Assembly: GCA_001683825.1 (NCBI GenBank)
Contig: LXTR01000069.1
Coordinates: 1-64,000, forward strand
Direction: 5' to 3'
DNA from: Flavobacteriaceae bacterium CP2B
Lineage (GTDB): Bacteria; Bacteroidota; Bacteroidia; Flavobacteriales; Flavobacteriaceae
DNA length: 64,000 nt
The notes under the pieces are model-generated. The model searched no databases and was not told the origin of the DNA. It saw nothing but the letters and a program-made list of their open reading frames with translations. The position numbers were made by a program, and so were the translations under genes. This document shows, piece by piece, positions 1 to 8,637 of this stretch. Numbering within the stretch: the stretch's first letter is position 1; each line of letters starts with the position of its first letter.

Positions 1-654
1 ACCTATACCATTACAGACGACTTTGGCACCTCGGTGACCATCGATACCAACAACACGGTGACCACTTTGGTGGACAACGGGGACGGCAGCTTTACCTATA
101 CCTCCGAGGACGGGACCATCACCACCTTCACCGAGACGCTGAGTACTCTTGTGGATAATGGAGATAGTACCTTTACCTATACTGACGAAGACGGTAGTAC
201 TACGTCTTTTACCGGTACGGATGACCAATACGATGACGAAGTGCAGCTCCGGACCCCTATCGATGTGGATGAAGGTGGTGTGGCGGCGCCAACCAATGAA
301 ACCACGGTAGAGGAGGTGATCCAGGCAATTGCCCCTATTACTTCAAAAGCGGCAAGGATTTTCTATCCGCCTTCGATCGCGGTGGATGCTTCTACCAATG
401 GCAGTTTCTCCATTGACCTTTACGCGCAGTATATCGCACAGTTCGGGACTCCTACGGTAGCCAGTGCCGGTGCGCCGGCAGCGGTACCAACCTATGCCTC
501 AGGCGAACTTTATTATTACGTGACCTATGCGGATCCTACTGTTTTTGATACCGGAACCATGAGTATAGATGCCAACGGGGTTTTGTCCTATGATATCATC
601 GGGCAGCCATCAGATTACAATTCGCTTATCAACGTAGTGTTCGTGGTAAAATAA
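1..654 (+). CDS. C-terminal part of a repeat-containing surface protein (5' truncated)
   Basis: The frame is open from the first base, so the gene begins outside the window and only about 217 residues are visible. They contain two tandem repeats of about 26 residues, each built around a TLVDNGD...FTYT-E/D-DG core and rich in T, D and G. Such repeats are common in large secreted or adhesin-like proteins of Flavobacteriia. The last 120 residues form a different, non-repetitive beta-rich domain ending in VVFVVK. I do not see a type IX sorting domain. It lies 5 bases before a type IX substrate gene and a PorP/SprF gene, which suggests a surface role. The function itself is unknown. Confidence 0.7.
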   Translation, partial: TYTITDDFGTSVTIDTNNTVTTLVDNGDGSFTYTSEDGTITTFTETLSTLVDNGDSTFTYTDEDGSTTSFTGTDDQYDDEVQLRTPIDVDEGGVAAPTNETTVEEVIQAIAPITSKAARIFYPPSIAVDASTNGSFSIDLYAQYIAQFGTPTVASAGAPAAVPTYASGELYYYVTYADPTVFDTGTMSIDANGVLSYDIIGQPSDYNSLINVVFVVK

Positions 655-659
655 ACCGG

Positions 660-2687
660 TTGAAACAGAAGAAGGGTTTGAGACCTAAAAAAAGAAATAG
701 TGTATTATTGCTGGGGGCCATCCTTTTTATGCTGGGCTCTGGTCTTACGCATGCCCAATTTCTGCTACAGGCGCCCAATGCTGGGGACGAAAGCAATTAT
801 CGCTGGTATGAAGCCTCGGATACCGCTACGGTCCTCGGGACCGATTTCTTTTATGAGGCAACCACGCCCGGGGTGTATTTCGCTACCTATGATGGGACAC
901 TTTGCGGGAGTAATGCCACAGGCTATTTCATATTAACGGATTGCAAGGCCCCCGATAACCAGGTAACCCTTGATATTTCGGCCAATGTTAGTGGTAGTGC
1001 TACTGTAAGCTGGAATCCCGCATTGCCAGGAGACCAGTTGCGTCCTGTGGCAACAGCAACCACTTCGGTGGAACGTTATGTGGCTACCATAAGCAAGGCG
1101 GGCAATTCCATTGCCCTTCCTCGTTTTACGGTGGTATGTATGTCGCAGGCGGCCACCCTTGTGGATGATGTGGTTACCCTGGATGAGGATACCGCTACAG
1201 TGGTCCCTGTATATGCCAATGACAGTGACTTGCCAGTTACGGGTACCCTCACGGCGACCAATCCTGCCAACGGGGCTGTAAGTATCAATGATAACGGTAC
1301 CCCCAATGACCCAACCGATGACATCGTTACCTATACCCCCGACCCTGATTACAACGGACCCGATAGCTTTGATTATACGGTATGTAATACTTTCGGGGAT
1401 TGTAGCACGGCTACTGTCACCGTGGATGTACTGCCCATAGTAGATGCCCTTGACGATAATTTGATGATGGAACAGGACCGGGTCTTGGATATCGATTTTC
1501 TGGCGAATGACAATGATCTGCCTGTCATGGGGACGATCACCCATACCAATCCAGTGAACGGTGTCCTTATTATGAATGACAATGGAACTCCTGCCAATCC
1601 CTGGGACGACTGGTTCACCTATACACCCAATCCGGGCTACCTGGGTAACGATGGCTTTGATTATACCCTATGTGATGCGATGGCCAATTGCAGTACCGCT
1701 AGTGTTACCATTGTGGTAAACCCACCAGCGCCTGACCTCGACGCGGATGATGACGGCATCGTTGACAGCTTTGAGGACCTGAACCTGGATGGGGATAATG
1801 ACCCCTCTACCGATCCCACGGATTCCGATGGGGATGGAATACCGGATTACCTGGACATTGACAGTGATGACGACGGGATTCCAGACAACGTAGAAGCGCA
1901 AGCTACCGATACCTATATCCCACCATCCGGTTTGGATATAAACAATAATGGGCTCGATGATGCTTATGAGGGTGGTTCCCTCGGGATTTTCCCGGAAGAC
2001 ACAGATGGTGACAACCTTCCCGATTACCTGGATGAAGATAGCGATAATGATGGGGTGCTGGACAGGATAGAAGGGCATGATCATGACCACGATGGCATCC
2101 CTGAAGCCCTATTCATAGGTTCGGACAAGGATAATGACGGCCTGGATGATGGATACGAAGGAGCTGTGGCCATAGATTTGGATGTAAACGACGAGATTGA
2201 CGATCCACGGAACGACCTGCCCGACACGGACGGTGACGGTGAGCCCGATTACAGGGATACGGATGACGATAATGACGGTAAAATGACCGTGGATGAAGAT
2301 GTTAACAAGGATGGTATATGGGGTAATGACGATGTGGATGGCAACGGCATCCCGGATTACCTGGAACCGAACGGGGCTTTGAACTATGTGGAAGTCTTCA
2401 ATGTGGTGACACCCAATGGGGATGGCATCCATGATGTTTTGACCATACGGGGTATTGAAGACTACCCGAACAATACCATCAAGATCTACAACCGGTGGGG
2501 GGTACTGGTATACTCTACCAGGTCCTACAACACCAGGGGCAATGTGTTTGACGGAACTTCACAGGGACGGGTAACGGTAGACCAGGACAATAAATTACCG
2601 GTGGGAACCTATTTCTATATACTTGAGTTTGAGGATACCGGAGCCGTGATGCAGACACTCTCGGGCTACATTTACCTAAATAAATAA
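660..2687 (+). CDS. Type IX secretion substrate with gliding-motility C-terminal (CHU_C, type B) sorting domain
   Basis: This 675-residue protein is predicted to be exported and surface-attached or released. A basic N-terminus and hydrophobic core (about residues 12-33, ending THAQ) form a signal peptide. Two cadherin/Big-like domains follow (about 165-255 and 260-352), each with the YANDSDLP or LANDNDLP signature. A calcium-binding thrombospondin-type-3-like region follows (about 355-570) with many DxDxDGxxD motifs. The last 100 residues carry the VVTPNGDG...IYNRWG...GTYFY pattern of the gliding-motility-associated C-terminal domain (type B). The start is a TTG, chosen because it directly precedes the signal peptide; no better ATG is seen. 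It is followed 7 bases later by the PorP/SprF gene, its likely export partner. Confidence 0.85.
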   Translation: MKQKKGLRPKKRNSVLLLGAILFMLGSGLTHAQFLLQAPNAGDESNYRWYEASDTATVLGTDFFYEATTPGVYFATYDGTLCGSNATGYFILTDCKAPDNQVTLDISANVSGSATVSWNPALPGDQLRPVATATTSVERYVATISKAGNSIALPRFTVVCMSQAATLVDDVVTLDEDTATVVPVYANDSDLPVTGTLTATNPANGAVSINDNGTPNDPTDDIVTYTPDPDYNGPDSFDYTVCNTFGDCSTATVTVDVLPIVDALDDNLMMEQDRVLDIDFLANDNDLPVMGTITHTNPVNGVLIMNDNGTPANPWDDWFTYTPNPGYLGNDGFDYTLCDAMANCSTASVTIVVNPPAPDLDADDDGIVDSFEDLNLDGDNDPSTDPTDSDGDGIPDYLDIDSDDDGIPDNVEAQATDTYIPPSGLDINNNGLDDAYEGGSLGIFPEDTDGDNLPDYLDEDSDNDGVLDRIEGHDHDHDGIPEALFIGSDKDNDGLDDGYEGAVAIDLDVNDEIDDPRNDLPDTDGDGEPDYRDTDDDNDGKMTVDEDVNKDGIWGNDDVDGNGIPDYLEPNGALNYVEVFNVVTPNGDGIHDVLTIRGIEDYPNNTIKIYNRWGVLVYSTRSYNTRGNVFDGTSQGRVTVDQDNKLPVGTYFYILEFEDTGAVMQTLSGYIYLNK

Positions 2688-2694
2688 AATCACC

Positions 2695-3657
2695 ATGGGG
2701 CAACACACACATTTTCTGATCAATAGTGCAAAAGTAGGGGGCTTCCTGCTACTGGCGTTACTCCATGCCTCACTGTTTGCGCAGCAGGATGCGCAATATA
2801 CCCAGTATATGTATAACACAGTTACGGTGAACCCTGCCTATACGGGTTCACGGGGGCACCTGAGTATCGCAGCCCTGTACCGGGCCCAATGGGTGGGGCT
2901 CGAAGGTGCGCCCAAAACACAAACCTTTAATTTTCATACCCCGGTGGGCTATAATGGCGTTGGACTGGGATTATCGGTGGTGAATGACCAGATTGGCCCC
3001 ACCTCCGAGACCTATCTGGACCTGGATTTCTCATATACCATACAGACTTCCGATGATGCACGCCTCAGTTTTGGGTTGAAAGCAAGCGGTCACCTGCTGG
3101 ATATCCGGTTCTCGGAATTAAACCAGGACTGGACCAATCCGGGAGGTCCGGACCCCACCTTACAACAAGATATTGACAACAAATTTTCTCCCAACGTGGG
3201 GGCGGGGGTATATTATCATACAGATCGGTTCTACGCTGGATTTTCGGCGCCCCGTATCCTGGAAACTTCCCATTTTGATGAGTCTTCCCTCTCTACAGCC
3301 AACGAACAAATGCATTTATACCTGATTACGGGCTATGTCTTTGAATTGAACGCCTTCTGGAAGTTCAAGCCTGCATTCCTGACCAAAATAGTTAGCGGGG
3401 CCCCGCTTCAACTCGATTTTTCGGCAAATTTCATGTATAATGACAAGTTTATTCTGGGGGCGGCCTATCGCTGGGATGCCGCTGTTAGTGGTATGGCGGG
3501 ATTCCAGATATCGCCGGAATTCCTTATCGGCCTGGCGTATGACCGTGAAATAACCGAACTGGGGCAGGCGGTATTTAACGATGGTTCCTTTGAAGTGATC
3601 CTCCGATACGATTTTATTAAAGTACTGGACCGTTTAAAATCTCCGCGTTTCTTCTAG
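2695..3657 (+). CDS. PorP/SprF family type IX secretion outer-membrane protein
   Basis: This 320-residue protein belongs to the PorP/SprF family of outer-membrane beta barrels that help type B type IX substrates stay on or reach the cell surface. It has a hydrophobic signal segment at about residues 12-30 ending in LFAQ. The family hallmark follows directly: QDAQYTQYMYN, then VNPAYTGSRG and ALYRAQWVGLEGAP. The remainder alternates short beta strands and ends in the strand FEVILRYDFI. It follows the CHU_C-domain gene by 7 bases, and SprF-type genes are typically paired with the protein they help secrete. The substrate assignment is inferred from that adjacency. Confidence 0.88.
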   Translation: MGQHTHFLINSAKVGGFLLLALLHASLFAQQDAQYTQYMYNTVTVNPAYTGSRGHLSIAALYRAQWVGLEGAPKTQTFNFHTPVGYNGVGLGLSVVNDQIGPTSETYLDLDFSYTIQTSDDARLSFGLKASGHLLDIRFSELNQDWTNPGGPDPTLQQDIDNKFSPNVGAGVYYHTDRFYAGFSAPRILETSHFDESSLSTANEQMHLYLITGYVFELNAFWKFKPAFLTKIVSGAPLQLDFSANFMYNDKFILGAAYRWDAAVSGMAGFQISPEFLIGLAYDREITELGQAVFNDGSFEVILRYDFIKVLDRLKSPRFF

Positions 3658-3729
3658 GCCCCTTTTCCCTCTATTAGCGCCCTTCGCCACATTTGTGGGC
3701 CATTCGGCCTCAAAGTGCCTGAAAGGTGT

Positions 3730-3737
3730 TATTTTTG
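3730..3737 (+). promoter_or_regulatory. Minus-7 box (TATTTTTG) for idi
   Basis: TATTTTTG matches the Bacteroidota TAnnTTTG minus-7 consensus. It ends only 4 bases before the GTG start of idi, so transcription would begin at or very near the start codon. No TTG minus-33 element is seen at the usual spacing. Confidence 0.45.
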
Positions 3738-3741
3738 TAAG

Positions 3742-4281
3742 GTGAAAAAGAAAGAAGAATACGTGATCCTGGTAGATGAACAGGATCGGGAAGTTGGTAC
3801 CATGCCCAAAATGGAAGCTCATGAAAAGGCATTGCTACACAGGGCCTTTTCGGTTTTCGTAATGAATCAGAAAGGGGAAGTGATGTTGCAACGACGGGCT
3901 TCACATAAGTATCATTCCCCGAACCTCTGGACCAATACCTGCTGCAGCCATCAACGCCTGGGCGAGACCAATATTGAAGCGGGTAAAAGGCGGTTACAGG
4001 AAGAAATGGGCTTTCAGACCGAACTAAAAGAACTTTTTTCTTTTATCTACAAGGCACCTTTTGCGAATGGCCTTACCGAATACGAATTTGACCATGTCAT
4101 GCTGGGGTATTATGAGGACGACCCACAGGTAAACCCTGAAGAGGTGTCTCATTGGAAGTGGATGCGTCCCGGGGATATCAAAAAAGACATGGAGGTGAAT
4201 AAGGACCGTTATACCGCCTGGTTCAGGATCATCTTCGAGCGGTTTTTTGAGTACTTCCTTCAGAAAGAAAAAAAGCTATGA
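3742..4281 (+). CDS. idi: Isopentenyl-diphosphate delta-isomerase (type I)
   Basis: This enzyme interconverts isopentenyl and dimethylallyl diphosphate in the cytoplasm and feeds isoprenoid, quinone and carotenoid synthesis. The sequence shows the Nudix-like type I fold. LWTNTCCSH carries the catalytic cysteine, the Nudix-box-like GKRRLQEEMG lies at about residues 87-96, and TEYEFDHV carries the acidic residue. At 179 residues it is of normal family length. I chose the GTG at 3742 (MKKKEEY...) because upstream in-frame codons add residues not found in the family and a minus-7 box sits just before it. It overlaps the next gene by 4 bases (ATGA), implying translational coupling with a pterin synthase, a peroxiredoxin and manA. 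Confidence 0.9.
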   Translation: MKKKEEYVILVDEQDREVGTMPKMEAHEKALLHRAFSVFVMNQKGEVMLQRRASHKYHSPNLWTNTCCSHQRLGETNIEAGKRRLQEEMGFQTELKELFSFIYKAPFANGLTEYEFDHVMLGYYEDDPQVNPEEVSHWKWMRPGDIKKDMEVNKDRYTAWFRIIFERFFEYFLQKEKKL

Positions 4282-4685
4282 AAGTAAAAGTGAGCAGGAA
4301 GGCCCATTTCAATGCGGCCCACCGTCTGTACCGCCCCGACTGGGACGATCAAAAAAACGATGAAGTCTTTGGCAAGTGCAACAATCCCCATTATCATGGC
4401 CACAATTACGAACTTGTGGTGAGTGTGAGCGGGGAAATTGACAAGGCCACCGGGTTTGTGATGGATCTGAAAGTCTTGAAAGACCTCATTCGCGAACAGG
4501 TAGAAGACGCCCTGGACCATAAAAACCTGAACCTGCAGGTGCCTGATTTTAAAAACCTTAACCCCACCGCAGAAAATATTGCCGTTGTGATCTGGAACAG
4601 GCTTCGGCCCCATATCGCAAAAGATAAGGGCCTGGAGGTGGTCCTTTATGAAACACCTCGCAATTTTGTCACGTATTCCGGGTAG
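4278..4685 (+). CDS. 6-pyruvoyl-tetrahydropterin synthase / 6-carboxytetrahydropterin synthase family
   Basis: This 135-residue member of the PTPS/QueD family converts dihydroneopterin triphosphate to a tetrahydropterin product. The Zn ligands are H15, H40 and H42, and the catalytic cysteine is C34 in FGKCNNPHYHGHNYEL. The cysteine and HGH are separated by five residues (C-x5-HGH). This is the spacing of eukaryotic-type PTPS, whereas QueD of the queuosine pathway usually has C-x3-HGH. DHKNLNLQVP and VVLYETP are also shared with PTPS. The assignment is therefore open between tetrahydrobiopterin-type synthesis and queuosine precursor synthesis. It overlaps idi by 4 bases and precedes a peroxiredoxin by 3. 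Confidence 0.85.
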   Translation: MKVKVSRKAHFNAAHRLYRPDWDDQKNDEVFGKCNNPHYHGHNYELVVSVSGEIDKATGFVMDLKVLKDLIREQVEDALDHKNLNLQVPDFKNLNPTAENIAVVIWNRLRPHIAKDKGLEVVLYETPRNFVTYSG

Positions 4686-4688
4686 CCT

Positions 4689-5150
4689 ATGGGACTGAAG
4701 CCTGGTACCCCCGTTCCCGATTTTACCTTGCCTGATCAGGATGGCCGGTTTTTTACACTATCGGAAATAGTTGGAGAGAAACCACTGGTCCTTTTTTTCT
4801 ATCCCAAAGACCATACGCCCGGTTGTACGGCAGAAGTATGTTCATTCAGGGACAGTTATGAGGATTTTCAGGATTTAGGGGCAGAAGTCATCGGTATCAG
4901 CTCGGATACGGAAGCATCGCATCGGAAGTTTGCACATTCCTATCGCCTTCCTTTCCGCTTGTTGTCCGATAAGGACCAAAAAGTACGCAAGCTCCTGAAG
5001 GTAAAAGGATCGCTATTCAACCTGCTCCCGGGGAGGGAAACCTTGGTGGTTGACCGTGATGGCCGGGTCGTGCTGGCCTTCAACAGCCTGAACCCGTCCG
5101 GGCATATGAAGAAGGCGCTCCATGCGTTAAAGAACCTACAAACATCATGA
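4689..5150 (+). CDS. bcp: Thioredoxin-dependent peroxiredoxin (Bcp/PrxQ type)
   Basis: This 153-residue thiol peroxidase is predicted to reduce hydrogen and organic peroxides in the cytoplasm. The AhpC/TSA fold is clear: PDFTLPDQDG at the N-terminus, FFYPKDHTPGCTAEVCSFRD with the peroxidatic cysteine C46 and the resolving cysteine C51 five residues later, and R96-region LPFRLLSDKD. The five-residue cysteine spacing is typical of Bcp/PrxQ. There is no signal peptide. It ends in an ATGA overlap with manA, so the two are likely co-translated. Confidence 0.9.
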   Translation: MGLKPGTPVPDFTLPDQDGRFFTLSEIVGEKPLVLFFYPKDHTPGCTAEVCSFRDSYEDFQDLGAEVIGISSDTEASHRKFAHSYRLPFRLLSDKDQKVRKLLKVKGSLFNLLPGRETLVVDRDGRVVLAFNSLNPSGHMKKALHALKNLQTS

Positions 5151-6118
5151 AAAAGCTATACCCATTAAAATTCCTGCCCATCCTGAAAGAACGCCTCTGG
5201 GGGGGGACCAAGCTCAAAGATGTCCTGGGGAAGCCCATAGAAAGCGATATAACAGGCGAAAGCTGGGAACTGTCGGCCATTGCGGGAGATGTTTCCATAG
5301 TGGCCAACGGTGAACTGGCAGGTACGTCGCTTAAGGAACTAATTTTGGACTATGGGGCCGAACTCCTTGGGCAGGACCTAATAAAACGCTTTGGACATGA
5401 GTTCCCCATCCTGATAAAGTTTATCGATGCGAAAATGGACCTGTCTATTCAGCTCCACCCCGGGGATGACCTGGCAAAACAGCGGCACAATTCCTTTGGG
5501 AAGACCGAAATGTGGTATATCATGGACGCCGAGCCCGGGGCACAATTAATCGTCGGTTTTAACCGGGATGTAACGCCGGAAGTGTACCAAAAGAGCCTGG
5601 AGAACAACAACCTGCTGGAACTGTTGAACTATGAGTCGGTCAAAGAAGGGGATACCTTTTTTATCAATACCGGCAAGATCCATGCGATCGGGGCGGGGGT
5701 ATTGTTGGCGGAGATACAGCAGACCTCCGATATTACCTACCGGGTATTTGACTTCAACCGCAGGGACAAAGACGGAAATCTTAGGGAACTCCATACAGAG
5801 CTGGCCCTGGACGCCATAGACTATAAGCGCAGGGATGATTTTAAGGTAGACTACGCCAGGATACCGGATAGGGCCAATACCATGGTGCATTCGCCGTATT
5901 TTAAAACAGACTACCTGGAACTAACCCGGGACCTGGTACGCGATATCTCCGGACGGGATACATTTACCATCCTGATGTGCGTGTCAGGGACTGCCGAAGT
6001 GCAGAATGAAACTGGCAGTACCGGGCTACAGAGGGGAGAGACGGTTCTCCTGCCTGCCGGGAGCAACATCATGACAATTCATACAGAAGGGGCCCGATTT
6101 TTGGAGGTTACCCTTTAA
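5147..6118 (+). CDS. manA: Class I mannose-6-phosphate isomerase
   Basis: This 323-residue zinc enzyme interconverts fructose-6-phosphate and mannose-6-phosphate and supplies mannose for polysaccharide synthesis. Type I features seen are PILKERLWGG near the N-terminus, the metal-binding SIQLHPGDD with following KTEMWYI (Gln, His, Glu ligands), TFFINTGKIHAIGAG (His ligand), and LLAEIQQTSDITYRVFDFNR. A cupin-like C-terminal domain completes the fold. The length fits the short bacterial forms. It starts inside the stop region of the peroxiredoxin gene (4-base overlap) and is probably the last gene of the idi operon. Confidence 0.9.
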   Translation: MKKLYPLKFLPILKERLWGGTKLKDVLGKPIESDITGESWELSAIAGDVSIVANGELAGTSLKELILDYGAELLGQDLIKRFGHEFPILIKFIDAKMDLSIQLHPGDDLAKQRHNSFGKTEMWYIMDAEPGAQLIVGFNRDVTPEVYQKSLENNNLLELLNYESVKEGDTFFINTGKIHAIGAGVLLAEIQQTSDITYRVFDFNRRDKDGNLRELHTELALDAIDYKRRDDFKVDYARIPDRANTMVHSPYFKTDYLELTRDLVRDISGRDTFTILMCVSGTAEVQNETGSTGLQRGETVLLPAGSNIMTIHTEGARFLEVTL

Positions 6119-6152
6119 AATATTGTAATTTTACCAAAAATAACAGAGCAAC

Positions 6153-6419
6153 ATGGCAAGTATACGCGATTTAAAAAAGGACATCAATAATGTTTTGGGC
6201 GACCTCATAGAAGCCGTTTACCTGGTGGAAGCCACCAGCGACAAGGAATTTTCCAAGGAAGGCTCCGGGATTATTGACAATGCCATTGACACCTTTGATG
6301 ATTTGATTGCCAAAGTCAACAACAAAGATGTGAAGAACCGCAAAAAACACCTGCAGGAAGTCCGCAATGAACTGGAGGCAAAAGCTAAGGACCTCTCAGA
6401 AAAGATCAATAAACTTTAA
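6153..6419 (+). CDS. Small conserved helical protein of Flavobacteriia
   Basis: This 88-residue, lysine- and glutamate-rich protein is predicted almost entirely alpha-helical, with no signal peptide or membrane segment. It begins MASIRDLKKDINNVLGDLIE and ends DLSEKINKL. Similar small proteins starting with IR-LKKDIN-VLGD are, from memory, widespread in Flavobacteriia and annotated as hypothetical. A TAATTTTA sequence about 20 bases upstream could be its minus-7 element, suggesting its own promoter after manA. Its function is not known. The helical, coiled-coil-like build suggests protein-protein contacts. Confidence 0.8.
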   Translation: MASIRDLKKDINNVLGDLIEAVYLVEATSDKEFSKEGSGIIDNAIDTFDDLIAKVNNKDVKNRKKHLQEVRNELEAKAKDLSEKINKL

Positions 6420-6431
6420 AAGCGTACAGGC

Positions 6432-7142
6432 CTATTCTCCTGCCGCTTTTCGTTCTCCGAGATAGGTTGCCAGGTCTTTGCCGTATTTGGAGGCCGCCAC
6501 TTCAGGGCTTAAGGCGGAATAAATAGAATCCAGGTACTTTATGTTGGCGTCGGCCACTTCTGTAAGCGCAATATAGGGGGCGATATAAGAGCCCGAGTTG
6601 TTGAGTGCAAAATTCAGGGCGTAGAGGTATCCCCTCAGGATATTCCGGTTACTAAGTTTTTCAATGGAATCCATGGCCATGGAATCTTTTTGTACCTCCG
6701 GGTCATACGCTGCCCTGATGATCTCAAGGTTCTGGGTGTTGTATCGCGACATTACCTTACGGTACTCTTCCAGTTTTTTCTGGGTGGCCGAACCTTCAAT
6801 GGCCGCCTGGGTGTCAAAGGAATTCCAACTGGTTTGGATCGTGATGGTCCCGGGTTCGCCAAAAAAGGTGATCCTGTCGTTAAGATCATTCTGGTCATTC
6901 TTGTTCAGGTACAGGTAGAAGACCTCAGGGCTCTCCAGGGGGGTTTCGAAGTGGAAATTACCATCCCCCTGTATTTCCAAGGAATCCACTACCACCAGGC
7001 TGGAATCCTGAATTCGCTGAAGGTACAGGACTCCTTTTTTGAGTCCTTTTACCGTTCCGGTCACGGTCATGGAGTTGTTGGGGTCCTTACTGCAGGAGAG
7101 AATGGTACTGGCCACAAGGGCGAGACAAACGAGGTATTTCAT
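6432..7142 (-). CDS. DUF4369 domain lipoprotein
   Basis: This 236-residue protein has an N-terminal lipoprotein signal (hydrophobic segment then TILSC, acylated Cys at residue 17). It is therefore likely anchored in the outer or inner membrane facing the periplasm. Residues about 25-120 match the DUF4369 pattern (VTGTVKGLKKGVLYLQRIQD...VVDSLEI...NFHFETP), a beta-sandwich domain often found at the N-terminus of thioredoxin-like lipoproteins in Bacteroidota. Here the C-terminal half is helical and has no CxxC thioredoxin motif. Function is unknown. Confidence 0.8.
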   Translation of the reverse strand: MKYLVCLALVASTILSCSKDPNNSMTVTGTVKGLKKGVLYLQRIQDSSLVVVDSLEIQGDGNFHFETPLESPEVFYLYLNKNDQNDLNDRITFFGEPGTITIQTSWNSFDTQAAIEGSATQKKLEEYRKVMSRYNTQNLEIIRAAYDPEVQKDSMAMDSIEKLSNRNILRGYLYALNFALNNSGSYIAPYIALTEVADANIKYLDSIYSALSPEVAASKYGKDLATYLGERKAAGE

Positions 7143-7185
7143 GAATTGGTTTTATCCCGCAAATATGCGCAAACTTGGGAAATTT

Positions 7186-8448
7186 TTAAACTTTTGAAGC
7201 AATTTCCATCAACAGGGCACAAAGAAGGGCGCCCCCGGTGCCTACCACATAGCCGAAAACCGCGAGCAACACCCCTACGGAAGCCAGGGACGGATGAAAT
7301 TCGGCTGCTACCACCGGAGCCGATGCCGCCCCTCCCACATTGGCCTGACTGCCTACCGCCAGGAAGAAATAGGGGGCTTTGATGAGTTTTGCTACCAGGA
7401 TGAGCAACCCGGCATGGATAAAGATCCAGATAAAGCCGATTACGATCAGACCGGGGTTTTCCAGTACTTTTCCAAGGTCCATTTTCATCCCGATGGTGGC
7501 TACCAGGATGTAGACGAACATCCCACCGATCTTACTTGCACCGGCACCTTCGTAATTCCGCGCCCTGGTGAAGGACAGGAAGATCCCGGCAAGGGTGGCA
7601 ATGACCACCATCCAGAAAAAGTCGCTGCCAAGGAAAGACAAAAAGCTTTTGGCATCCCGTACCGAATCAAAATTCCCGAGGAGGTAGGCACTGATGGAGT
7701 CTCCCAAATAATGGGAAAGCCCGACAATTCCGAAAGCGAAAAATAACAGCATCATATAATCCTGCAGGGTGGGTACCCGGACGATACGTTCGGAAAATTG
7801 GGTCACTTTTAACTTGAGCGACTCGATGGCGGTCACATCGGCCTTCAGCCATCGGTCTATCTTGCTCCGTTTCCCGATCCCCAGCAGTAAAATGGCCATC
7901 CATATATTGGCCACCACTATGTCTATCAATACCATGCCGCCGTATTTTTCCGGGTTGTACTGGAAAATCTCGAGCATGGCCGCCTGGTTGGCCCCGCCTC
8001 CAATCCAGCTGCCTGCAATAGTGGATAAGCCCCTCCAAACTGCATCAAAACCGGCACCCCCAACGGTTTCCGGGGAAAAAATGGAAACAATCAAAATGGC
8101 GATGGGGCCTCCGATGACGATACCTACCGTCCCGGTAAGGAACATGATCAACGCTTTGGTGCCCAGGCTGGCGATCGCTTTTAGGTCAATGCTGAGGGTC
8201 ATCAGGACCAGGGCCGCGGGCAATAGATACCTGCTGGCCATGAAATAGAGTTGGGATGTGGCGTCAGAAACAATGCCCGCGCTGGCCAATAAGGCAGGAA
8301 GCAGGTAGCACATGAGCACGGCGGGTACCACCGAATAGAATTTTTGCCAGAAACCCGTGCTGCGGGAAGAGGTATAGAAAACAAACCCCAGGCACATTGC
8401 CAGCAGCCCGAATACAATGGTGTCGTTGGTGATCAGTGGTTGGTCCAT
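7186..8448 (-). CDS. DUF819 family integral membrane protein
   Basis: This 420-residue polytopic inner-membrane protein has about ten to eleven hydrophobic segments. Family features of DUF819 (YjcL-like) are visible: the G-rich segment GSWIGGGANQAAMLE at about residues 140-155, and a C-terminal repeat of it, VGSQANVGGAASAPVVAAE. The two similar glycine/alanine motifs suggest an inverted-repeat transporter fold. The substrate is unknown. It lies alone between a DUF4369 lipoprotein and a DUF5916 protein on the same strand, with gaps too wide to call an operon. Confidence 0.85.
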   Translation of the reverse strand: MDQPLITNDTIVFGLLAMCLGFVFYTSSRSTGFWQKFYSVVPAVLMCYLLPALLASAGIVSDATSQLYFMASRYLLPAALVLMTLSIDLKAIASLGTKALIMFLTGTVGIVIGGPIAILIVSIFSPETVGGAGFDAVWRGLSTIAGSWIGGGANQAAMLEIFQYNPEKYGGMVLIDIVVANIWMAILLLGIGKRSKIDRWLKADVTAIESLKLKVTQFSERIVRVPTLQDYMMLLFFAFGIVGLSHYLGDSISAYLLGNFDSVRDAKSFLSFLGSDFFWMVVIATLAGIFLSFTRARNYEGAGASKIGGMFVYILVATIGMKMDLGKVLENPGLIVIGFIWIFIHAGLLILVAKLIKAPYFFLAVGSQANVGGAASAPVVAAEFHPSLASVGVLLAVFGYVVGTGGALLCALLMEIASKV

Positions 8449-8637
8449 ATTTCTAAAACTTGGGTGGGTTCAGTGGTTGAGAACGTACCATTACCCGGTG
8501 CTATGAAGGCCTAAACATAAGAAATTCCGTTCGATCTGGGGGCGGGCAGGAGGTAGTTTCATAAACAAGCCTTTTTGGAACCCCCGTGATAGATGGGGTT
8601 TAGGCCTGTCTTACCGCCATTGTTGGCCCCCTGCCGG

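Noticed and set aside
2109-2432. Open frames antisense to the CHU_C gene
   Set aside because: The calcium-binding repeat DNA (GAxGGxGAT type) gives long open frames on the other strand; composition artefact.
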